Shown here one piece after another: positions 6,231 through 12,146 of a stretch of 12,146 nt of DNA. The notes beneath the pieces were generated by a model that was not told the DNA's origin, did not search any database, and saw only the letters and a program-made list of their open reading frames with translations. The first letter of the stretch is position 1. The number at the start of each line of letters is the position of its first letter. The position numbers were made by a program, and so were the translations under genes. Source of the stretch: Parcubacteria group bacterium Athens0416_74 (GTDB lineage: Bacteria > Patescibacteriota > Minisyncoccia > Phycocordibacterales > UBA2100); the NCBI GenBank assembly GCA_007375785.1, contig VMEY01000019.1, positions 1 to 12,146 on the forward strand, read 5' to 3'.

Positions 6231-6820
6231 ACGAATTCTTTCAGCAATATCTCGCGTGCTTTCTGCATCGCACGCGCACGGTGGCTCAGCAGCAACTTTT
6301 CTTCACGCGCGTTCTCCCCTCCTGTTTTGCCGGAATTCTCGTAATCAAATATAGGGTCATAACCGAATCCGTTTTCGCCGCGAATTTCACGCGTGATGGA
6401 ACCCTCGACCACGCCCTCGCATGTCCTCACGGTATCGGTGCCAGGATCATATACCGCGACGACGGAGCGGAATCTCGCGCCTCGCTCAGAATCCGGTACG
6501 TCCCTCAACATCTCGAGGAGCTTTGTCATCTTTTCTTGATACGTCCCTGAGAGAAAGTAGGCCGTCTGCACACCGGGCTCGCCACCAAGCGCATCTATCT
6601 CGAGTCCCGAATCATCTGCCAGCGCAAGAATGCCCGTCTTCTTCCCGTACGCAGTAGCTTTGAGAATCGCGTTTTCCTCGTACGTATGGCCCGTCTCTTC
6701 TACTTCCTCGACACCGGGCATATCGAGAAGCGACACTATCGTAAATGGCGTCCCCTCAAGGGGCATGGCCATCTCGGGTATTTTTCCAATATTCTTGGTC
6801 GCTATCAGAAGCTCGCGCAT
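6227..6820 (-). CDS. rdgB: RdgB/HAM1 family dITP/XTP pyrophosphatase
   Basis: Members hydrolyse non-canonical purine triphosphates (ITP, dITP, XTP) to monophosphate and pyrophosphate, keeping inosine and xanthine out of DNA and RNA. The 197-aa length is typical. Motifs: LLIATKNIGKIPEM (4-17, the T-x-N-x-x-K element), YEENAILKA (47-55), LADDSGLEIDALGG with catalytic Asp70 (67-80), GENGFGYDPIF (148-158) and SHRARAM (179-185). Deviation: the usual PGVxSARY reads PGVQTAYF (82-89), so the conserved Arg is Tyr; activity probably persists because the catalytic residues remain. The ATG is 6 bp after the atpG stop, and the stop overlaps the Nudix ATG. Its location within the atp operon implies constitutive co-expression with ATP synthase. 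Symbol follows family usage. Confidence 0.95.
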   Translation of the reverse strand: MRELLIATKNIGKIPEMAMPLEGTPFTIVSLLDMPGVEEVEETGHTYEENAILKATAYGKKTGILALADDSGLEIDALGGEPGVQTAYFLSGTYQEKMTKLLEMLRDVPDSERGARFRSVVAVYDPGTDTVRTCEGVVEGSITREIRGENGFGYDPIFDYENSGKTGGENAREEKLLLSHRARAMQKAREILLKEFV

Positions 6821-6826
6821 ACGAGC

Positions 6827-7735
6827 TTATTTCATCGATTCGATGCCGGAGGTGATTTCGGAAACTTCTCGAGTGATGGCGGCTTGGCGGACTTTATTGA
6901 ACTTGCGCGTGAATGCCTGCGCCATTTCCTTTGCCTTATCAGTTGCGCTTTTCATAGCGACCATACGTGCAGAGTGTTCCGAGGCTTTGTTTTCCATGAG
7001 CGCATGGAAGATTGCGATGTTGATGAGCTTGGGCAAGAGCACCGAGAGCACTTCATCGGCATCAGGCTCCACTGTGTACGCTGCCGGCGCCTTGGCGCGC
7101 TCGGCGGTTGGCTGGGGTGCGTATTTGCCTCGCGCAGGACGGATGCCTTCGACGATAGAGCGCATCAACTCTGCTCTTATCGGCACGATTTCGTGCACCG
7201 TCGGAATTTGCTCAAAAGACGAGACGAAATTCTGGTACGTAACGAGCACGGTCGATATTTCAGGTATACCGAGAATGTGCTTCGTAATATCAGAAACTTC
7301 ACTCTCGGATATTCCGTCGCTTACATTTGTCCGCATGGTGACGCTATACCCGCGTGATTTGAAGAATTCCCCTCCCTTCTTACCGAAAGCAAATATCTGA
7401 ACCTCTGCTTTCGAAAGCCCACGCTGCTTCAGTTCCTGCTCAGCCTTACGTATCACGGCGCTGTTCAAAGATCCTGCGAGTCCTTTATCGCTCGTGACGA
7501 GCACGAGTGCGGTGTGGCCCGGCCTCTTCTGCATGAGCGGGTGTCGCGACAAATCTGCAGTGCCCGACAGTCTCTCCATCACCGAGAGCGCCGCTGCAGC
7601 ATAAGCACGACCGGAGAGAGCACGCTCCTGGCTCTTGCGCATTTTGACCGCCGACACTGCCTCCATGGCGCGCGTGACGGTTCCCATCTTTTTGGATGAG
7701 ATTATTTTGGACTTTATGGACTTGAGGTTTGCCAT
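6827..7735 (-). CDS. atpG: F1Fo ATP synthase gamma subunit
   Basis: Gamma is the rotating central shaft of F1. The product is 302 aa, within the usual 285-310. Both shaft helices are recognisable: the N-terminal LKSIKSKIISSKKMGTVTRA with MEAVSAVKMRKSQ (residues 4-36), and the C-terminal part containing ENKASEHSARMVAMKSATD and ending ITREVSEITSGIESMK. The Rossmann-like middle has the conserved VTSDKGLAGSLN around residue 80. An Ala/Pro-rich stretch (RGKYAPQPTAERAKAPAAY) in the second half looks like a lineage-specific loop. It starts 12 bp after the atpA stop, with no Shine-Dalgarno, and precedes rdgB rather than atpD. Confidence 0.97.
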   Translation of the reverse strand: MANLKSIKSKIISSKKMGTVTRAMEAVSAVKMRKSQERALSGRAYAAAALSVMERLSGTADLSRHPLMQKRPGHTALVLVTSDKGLAGSLNSAVIRKAEQELKQRGLSKAEVQIFAFGKKGGEFFKSRGYSVTMRTNVSDGISESEVSDITKHILGIPEISTVLVTYQNFVSSFEQIPTVHEIVPIRAELMRSIVEGIRPARGKYAPQPTAERAKAPAAYTVEPDADEVLSVLLPKLINIAIFHALMENKASEHSARMVAMKSATDKAKEMAQAFTRKFNKVRQAAITREVSEITSGIESMK

Positions 7736-7747
7736 AAAGTGATTGTG

Positions 7748-9319
<1,572 letters not shown>

Positions 9320-9329
9320 ACGTTACTAA

Positions 9330-9716
9330 TTACTTTGTTACCTGATTATAAATGTTGAGCAGCGTGCTCTTGTAGCTGTTGTCGACGAGCATCCCTCTAC
9401 CCTCGAGGCGCCAGCCGCCGATTATCGAATCGTCGACTTGCGTCTTGAGGCCGTCTGCATCTGCACCGAGCTGCGCGAGAATCTCTTTCGCCGCACTCTT
9501 TGCATGACGCTCGTCCTTTTCTCTCGCTACCGTGAGAACTACGGTGTTCCTCCCCGCTTCCCTCTCAGAAAGGCGTGCAAACGCGCGCGCCACACGAGGG
9601 AGCAGTGCGCTACGACCGTCTGCCTGAAGCTTCGCCTTGATAGCACTCACCGCGGCATGCGGCGTAGAGCCATTTGATACGAGACTCCAGAGGACCTGTG
9701 CGTACGTCTTTTCCAT
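9330..9716 (-). CDS. atpH: F1Fo ATP synthase delta subunit, short form
   Basis: Delta joins the peripheral stalk (b) to the top of alpha3beta3. The 128-aa product is clearly shorter than the usual ~175-180 aa. The C-terminal part is typical: NTVVLTVAREKDERHAK (57-73), SIIGGWRLEGRGMLVDNSYK (97-116) and a last helix STLLNIYNQVTK, matching the family's GG-x-R...D-x-S pattern. The N-terminal helical bundle that binds alpha is compressed to ~55 residues (TYAQVLWSLVSNG, then LLPRVARAFARLSERE). Identity is supported by position between atpF and atpA, 1 bp after the atpF stop and 10 bp before atpA. Natural reduction of the N-terminal domain is the simplest reading, since no frameshift remnant is seen upstream. 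Confidence 0.93.
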   Translation of the reverse strand: MEKTYAQVLWSLVSNGSTPHAAVSAIKAKLQADGRSALLPRVARAFARLSEREAGRNTVVLTVAREKDERHAKSAAKEILAQLGADADGLKTQVDDSIIGGWRLEGRGMLVDNSYKSTLLNIYNQVTK

Positions 9717-9717
9717 A

Positions 9718-10167
9718 CTATGCTGATTTCTCTTTGAGAATCTTCTCCGCCGCGAGCATGGCCGCTCGAGCTATCTCCTTCTCGCTTTCCTGCAGAGCGA
9801 GACGCTTTGCCTCCTCGGCACGCGCTTCGGCATCCCTCATCACGCCGTGCGCTTTCTCTTCCGCGTCACGCACTATCTGAGTACCCTTCTCATCCGCGCG
9901 CGCCCTTGCCGTAGCTACAAGCTGCTCGGCATCGCGCGAGGCAGAACCGATGAGCACCTTACTTTCCTCTTCCGCGTCAGCGAGCTTTCGCGCGGCCTCT
10001 TCCGCCGTGCGTACACCCTCCGCGACTTTTTCTCGACGCTCATCAATGATGCCGAGAATTGGTTTGTAGAGAAAATACGTCAGCGCCGCGAGCAGCACAC
10101 CAAAATTGACCGCCTGTATGAGAAGCAGTCTCCAATCGATACCAAATGCTGCGAAGAGTTCTGACAT
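9718..10167 (-). CDS. atpF: F1Fo ATP synthase b subunit
   Basis: The b subunit forms the membrane-anchored peripheral stalk. The 149-aa protein has one N-terminal membrane segment (about residues 13-34, LLLIQAVNFGVLLAALTYFL) followed by the conserved YKPI and IDERREKVAEG, then a long charged Ala/Glu/Arg-rich coiled coil to the C-terminus, exactly the family architecture. Start ATG 10167 places MSELFAAFGIDWRLL just before the membrane helix. It is separated from atpE by 134 bp occupied mainly by a palindromic element, and no Shine-Dalgarno is visible. The downstream atpH starts 1 bp after its stop. Confidence 0.95.
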   Translation of the reverse strand: MSELFAAFGIDWRLLLIQAVNFGVLLAALTYFLYKPILGIIDERREKVAEGVRTAEEAARKLADAEEESKVLIGSASRDAEQLVATARARADEKGTQIVRDAEEKAHGVMRDAEARAEEAKRLALQESEKEIARAAMLAAEKILKEKSA

Positions 10168-10190
10168 AATTCTTTATGTTGTTCTAATCA

Positions 10191-10311
10191 GTTTACGTAA
10201 TTTTGGATGCAGTACGAGGAAGACGAGCGAGAGTGTGCGAATCGTATGGAAGTATACGATGAGCGCAATCGAACGAAGTCTGACGACGTAATGCGCCAAA
10301 ATTACGTAAAC
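10191..10311. repeat. 121-bp imperfect palindrome with perfect 16-bp terminal inverted repeats between atpE and atpF
   Basis: GTTTACGTAATTTTGG at 10191-10206 is exactly repeated in inverse at 10296-10311. Near the centre a second perfect stem, ATCGTAT and ATACGAT (10241-10247 and 10254-10260), closes on a 6-base loop. The segments between them still match partly (GCAxTACG and AGAC blocks at corresponding positions), so the whole unit can fold into one long hairpin. The right arm contains the atpE stop codon and its last codons. No clear target-site duplication flanks it. It could be a MITE-like element or an mRNA-stabilising or processing hairpin; both are inference. Confidence 0.85.
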
Positions 10312-10529
10312 TTTATGATGAAGCCGATGACGAGGGCAAAAATGGCAAGTGCGTCTGTAACAGCGATACCGACGAACATCATTGCCTGAATCTTACCCGA
10401 TGCTTCGGGATTGCGGCCAATAGCCTCAAGTGCCTTGCCCACGAGGATACCGAGACCGATACCGGGACCCATCACGCCGAAACCGACGGCGATAGCCATA
10501 CCGAGTGTTTTTGCTACTTCAATGTCCAT
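10302..10529 (-). CDS. atpE: F1Fo ATP synthase c subunit
   Basis: The c subunit forms the proton-driven ring. The 75-aa hairpin has two membrane helices: TM1 about 8-32 with the glycine-rich GFGVMGPGIGLGILVG, the polar loop GRNPEASGKI (38-47) with the invariant Arg-Asn-Pro, and TM2 FVGIAVTDALAIFALVIGFI (52-71). The ion-carrying carboxylate is Asp59. TM1 lacks the glutamine, and Ala follows the carboxylate where Na+ enzymes have Ser/Thr, so proton coupling is inferred. ATG 10529 gives a normal N-terminus, and TAAAAT ends exactly 6 bp upstream, suggesting a leaderless mRNA. Its stop codon lies inside the right arm of a long inverted repeat. It is separated from atpB by a plus-strand gene. Confidence 0.97.
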   Translation of the reverse strand: MDIEVAKTLGMAIAVGFGVMGPGIGLGILVGKALEAIGRNPEASGKIQAMMFVGIAVTDALAIFALVIGFIIKFT

Positions 10530-10541
10530 ATCAGGATTTTA
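10530..10541 (-). promoter_or_regulatory. Candidate leaderless promoter -10 for atpE
   Basis: TAAAAT (10536-10541, 5 of 6 matches to TATAAT) is followed by CCTGAT and the ATG at 10529, so transcription would begin at or next to the start codon. The -35 region is weak (TTCTTT at a 17-bp spacer). A promoter is needed here if transcription from atpB does not cross the opposing gene. Inference. Confidence 0.4.
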
Positions 10542-10624
10542 GTGTTGTTTTGTCTAATAAAGAACCTCGACCGCCTGTATACTATCGCACAATTCCTGTT
10601 TTTTCTAGGCTGTGATTGTTTGCA

Positions 10625-10652
10625 TTGACTTTGTGTGCCGCAATGATACTTT
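10625..10652 (+). promoter_or_regulatory. Candidate promoter for the plus-strand macro-like gene
   Basis: TTGACT (10625-10630, 5 of 6 matches to TTGACA) with a 16-bp spacer precedes the weak TACTTT (10647-10652). The better -10 GATACT at 10645-10650 has too short a spacer (14 bp). It lies 22 bp before the Shine-Dalgarno. Plausible but unproven; the rest of 10542-10673 shows nothing else I can name. Confidence 0.3.
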
Positions 10653-10673
10653 CGAGGTCGCGTAGTCTAAAGA

Positions 10674-10680
10674 AGGAGGG
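10674..10680 (+). promoter_or_regulatory. Strong Shine-Dalgarno AGGAGGG deciding the start of the macro-like gene
   Basis: AGGAGGG lies 8 bases before ATG 10689 but only 2 before the in-frame TTG 10683, so it selects ATG 10689. It is the only strong Shine-Dalgarno I find next to any gene in the window. Confidence 0.75.
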
Positions 10681-10688
10681 CATTGCCC

Positions 10689-11210
10689 ATGATCATCGAT
10701 ATCCGGAACGGCGACATTACGGCCCGTGAAAACCCGTCTGACATCGTCATCGCGATGAACGCGCAGCTCACCGATGTCCAAGGCATCGGCAAACCGTTCA
10801 TTTCGAAAATCCATCGTACACGGCCTCTGCGGCTCGGCTCGGTGCTGAGTTTCCAGTTCGACCGTGACCGCGCCCTGCACATGCTCATTTGCCACAACAT
10901 CGGCAAAGGCGGCTGGAGGGACGCGCCCAATTACGTGCGATTCGGTCTCGACTATCTCTGGGACAAGCAACCCGATGTGGTCCACTCCATCGTGCGTATC
11001 GGCACCGGGCGTGTCGGCATGCGCGACGGCGCCGATCACGCGAATATTCACGCGGCGATGGCGATATCGCACCTGAAGCTCGAGCTTTTCGTCCTGCCCA
11101 GCGAGCGCGACCTCGTGGCGATGGAGAACCTGCTCGCAAGCCCGACGCTCGTACCATTCAGGTACTGGTCCGAGGATGAAGGCGAACAGCCGCTTCGCGT
11201 CGCCGCATAG
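10689..11210 (+). CDS. Divergent macro-domain-like protein, antisense within the atp locus
   Basis: Not a protein I can name. The 173-aa product fits a macro-domain layout. MIIDIRNGDIT has the GDIT element at residues 8-11. SDIVIAMNAQL (17-27) aligns with DAIVNAANxxL, keeping the second Asn (Asn24). GIGK (32-35) stands where the glycine loop would be, LHMLICHNIG (63-72) where the VIHxVGP strand would be, and SIVRIGTGRVGM (100-111) where the P-x-I-x-TG-x-x-G loop would be. Macro domains bind or hydrolyse ADP-ribose derivatives; whether this one does is unknown because the first Asn and the GGG loop are missing. It is oriented against all neighbours and has a strong Shine-Dalgarno and its own terminator. 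It is GC-richer than atp genes: 38 G/C of 60 in 10861-10920, against 30 of 60 in 10321-10380. This suggests an inserted, possibly transferred gene. Confidence 0.72.
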   Translation: MIIDIRNGDITARENPSDIVIAMNAQLTDVQGIGKPFISKIHRTRPLRLGSVLSFQFDRDRALHMLICHNIGKGGWRDAPNYVRFGLDYLWDKQPDVVHSIVRIGTGRVGMRDGADHANIHAAMAISHLKLELFVLPSERDLVAMENLLASPTLVPFRYWSEDEGEQPLRVAA

Positions 11211-11235
11211 ACGCCATTCGCGTCGACAATCAAGG

Positions 11236-11267
11236 GCCCCGGCATCATGCCGGGGCTAGATTTTTTT
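11236..11267 (+). terminator. Rho-independent terminator of the macro-like gene
   Basis: GCCCCGGCAT (11236-11245) pairs perfectly with ATGCCGGGGC (11247-11256), a very GC-rich stem. TAGA and a run of seven T (11261-11267) follow. It starts 25 bp after the gene's stop and ends 6 bp before the atpB stop on the other strand. This blocks antisense transcription into atpB. On the minus strand no T run follows the stem, so it should not stop atpB transcripts efficiently. Confidence 0.9.
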
Positions 11268-11273
11268 AGCACT

Positions 11274-12065
11274 TTAGTGGGCTTCAGCTCCGTGAGGCTC
11301 TGTAATAGCGAGTTTGATGAAGAAAAGTGTGAGGAGTGCGAAAATTGCAGCTTGGAGAGTGCCGATAAAAATCTCGAACATCATGAGTGGCACCGGTAGC
11401 AGATACGGTGCGAAATAGGTCGCAACTGCGAGCACTACCTCGCCAGCGAGGATATTGCCAAAGAGTCGAAACGAGAGCGAAACGACGCGCACGAGCTCTC
11501 CGATGAATTCGATTATGCCCACGACAAAATCTATCGGCGAATGAAAATTGAAGAATTTCCCTCCGTACTTCACGATGCCGATAGCTACAATGCCTGTTAT
11601 CTCGATTACGAAGAACGATATAAGCGCGAGCGCGAGCGGTGTGTTGAGATCCGTGTTCACGCTGCGCAACAGGGGCTCACCGTGGTAGAGAATAGACCCG
11701 ATACCCGGAATGAATTCCATAAGGTTTGCGAGCCAAATGAAAAGAAAGATAGTCACTATCAGAGGAAAATACTTACGGGCCATTTCCCTGCTCTCAAGTG
11801 TCTCCGCGACGTAGTCGTATACGCCTTCTACGGCGTGCTCAAAGACAGATTGTAGACGACCCGGAATCATCTTGAGACGGCGACCTACCGTAAACGCAAG
11901 GACGAGCAGCACGACAAATACAATTGAGCTGGCGACCAGTGTGTTGGTGATTGGAAATCCGAAAAACTCTCCGAGCTTTTCGGCGGCTATCGCCACGTGT
12001 ATGCCCCCCTCGTGGGCGACCTCCCCTGCCTCGGCCACGTGTTCAGCTATTTGTTCTGTCGCCAT
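11274..12065 (-). CDS. atpB: F1Fo ATP synthase a subunit
   Basis: The a subunit is the membrane stator that forms the proton half-channels. About five to six membrane helices are visible in the 263-aa product. The essential arginine is in SLSFRLFGNILAGE (Arg200 from this start), and a conserved glutamine is in the last helix, GTLQAAIFALLTLFF (Gln238). FIWLANLMEFIPGIG is the usual mid-protein block. Three starts are possible: GTG 12122, ATG 12080 and ATG 12065. GTG 12122 lies inside the preceding terminator hairpin and is excluded. I favour ATG 12065 (MATEQIAEH) because TAAAAT (12079-12084) then gives a leader of about six bases; ATG 12080 overlaps that hexamer but remains possible. It is the first gene of the atp set and is separated from atpE by an opposing gene. 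Confidence 0.95.
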   Translation of the reverse strand: MATEQIAEHVAEAGEVAHEGGIHVAIAAEKLGEFFGFPITNTLVASSIVFVVLLVLAFTVGRRLKMIPGRLQSVFEHAVEGVYDYVAETLESREMARKYFPLIVTIFLFIWLANLMEFIPGIGSILYHGEPLLRSVNTDLNTPLALALISFFVIEITGIVAIGIVKYGGKFFNFHSPIDFVVGIIEFIGELVRVVSLSFRLFGNILAGEVVLAVATYFAPYLLPVPLMMFEIFIGTLQAAIFALLTLFFIKLAITEPHGAEAH

Positions 12066-12078
12066 ATGAGATGGCGGC

Positions 12079-12089
12079 ATTTTAGCATA
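12079..12089 (-). promoter_or_regulatory. Candidate -10 region for atpB
   Basis: Between the upstream terminator and atpB the minus strand reads TATGCTAAAAT, holding TATGCT (12084-12089) and TAAAAT (12079-12084). TAAAAT would start RNA about six bases before ATG 12065. A promoter must lie here if the terminator works; the -35 is not recognisable in the GC-rich CGCGCGCG stretch. Confidence 0.35.
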
Positions 12090-12099
12090 GCGCGCGCGT

Positions 12100-12137
12100 A
12101 AAAAAAGAGCGGACCGACGCACTCAGGCATCGGTCCG
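12100..12137 (-). terminator. Rho-independent terminator of an unseen gene upstream of atpB
   Basis: On the minus strand CGGACCGA (12130-12137) pairs with TCGGTCCG (12110-12117) across a 12-base loop, and a run of seven T (12100-12106) follows after three bases. It marks the end of a minus-strand gene beyond the window edge and isolates the atp operon from it. Confidence 0.85.
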
Positions 12138-12146
12138 TATGTCGAG

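Noticed and set aside
6630..7400. Plus-strand open frame of 256 codons across rdgB and atpG
   Set aside because: It lies opposite two confidently identified genes, and its translation is Ser/Ile/Arg-rich without recognisable motifs; a shadow of their codon usage.
10191..10311. Target-site duplication flanking the palindromic element
   Set aside because: Compared the flanks (ending CTAATCA on the left, starting TTTATGATG on the right) and found no convincing direct repeat, so recent transposition is not supported.
10605..11072. Minus-strand open frame of 155 codons opposite the macro-like gene, which would make the strand direction uniform
   Set aside because: Its translation is His/Asp/Val-rich without motifs, while the plus-strand frame has a strong Shine-Dalgarno, macro-like motifs and a terminator at the right place.
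12066..12122. Longer atpB start at GTG 12122
   Set aside because: The codon lies in the loop of the upstream terminator hairpin, and the added residues (MRRSALFLRARYAK) are not a-subunit-like.

Overview
The window is dominated by a complete F1Fo ATP synthase gene set read on the minus strand: atpB, atpE, atpF, atpH, atpA, atpG, then two nucleotide-pool hydrolases (an RdgB/HAM1-type pyrophosphatase and a Nudix hydrolase), then atpD and atpC. Several traits suggest a small-genome bacterium of the Patescibacteria/Candidate Phyla Radiation type, perhaps Parcubacteria-like: a short delta subunit (128 aa), an epsilon subunit reduced to its N-terminal domain (83 aa), an RNHCP protein, a secreted lysozyme-like/Ig-like surface protein, and almost no Shine-Dalgarno sequences. 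The taxonomic call is inference from gene style, not from a marker gene.

Layout from right to left, following minus-strand transcription. A Rho-independent terminator (12100-12137) closes an unseen upstream gene. atpB follows (start near 12065, end 11274). Between atpB and atpE sits a plus-strand gene (10689-11210) for a divergent macro-domain-like protein. It has a strong AGGAGG ribosome site and its own strong terminator (11236-11267). atpE (10302-10529) is followed by a 121-bp imperfect palindrome with perfect 16-bp terminal inverted repeats that contain the atpE stop codon. Next come atpF, atpH, atpA and atpG, tightly packed, then rdgB and the Nudix gene (ATGA overlap), then atpD and atpC.

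Downstream of the operon (about 4.1 to 2.3 kb) is a gene for a secreted protein. It has a signal peptide, a lysozyme-like domain, a (STGGxV)n linker encoded by 18-bp tandem repeats, and a C-terminal Ig-like domain. As given it is split by a +1 frameshift near 2900. Then come an RNHCP zinc-ribbon-like protein, a tiny acidic hypothetical protein, a flavodoxin-fold NAD(P)H oxidoreductase and the translation-associated ATPase YchF. No tRNA, rRNA, CRISPR array or transposase was seen, and no stretch over 300 bases lacks a gene.

ATP synthase makes or spends ATP at the membrane, while RdgB and Nudix proteins typically destroy non-canonical or damaged nucleotides, so the operon couples nucleotide charging with nucleotide cleaning. 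A recurring pattern is a -10-like hexamer ending 6 or 7 bases before the ATG of genes that would start transcription units (atpE, the surface protein, the small acidic ORF, the oxidoreductase). This suggests leaderless mRNAs. The macro-like gene, with its strong Shine-Dalgarno, opposite strand and higher GC, looks like a foreign insertion in the ATP synthase locus.
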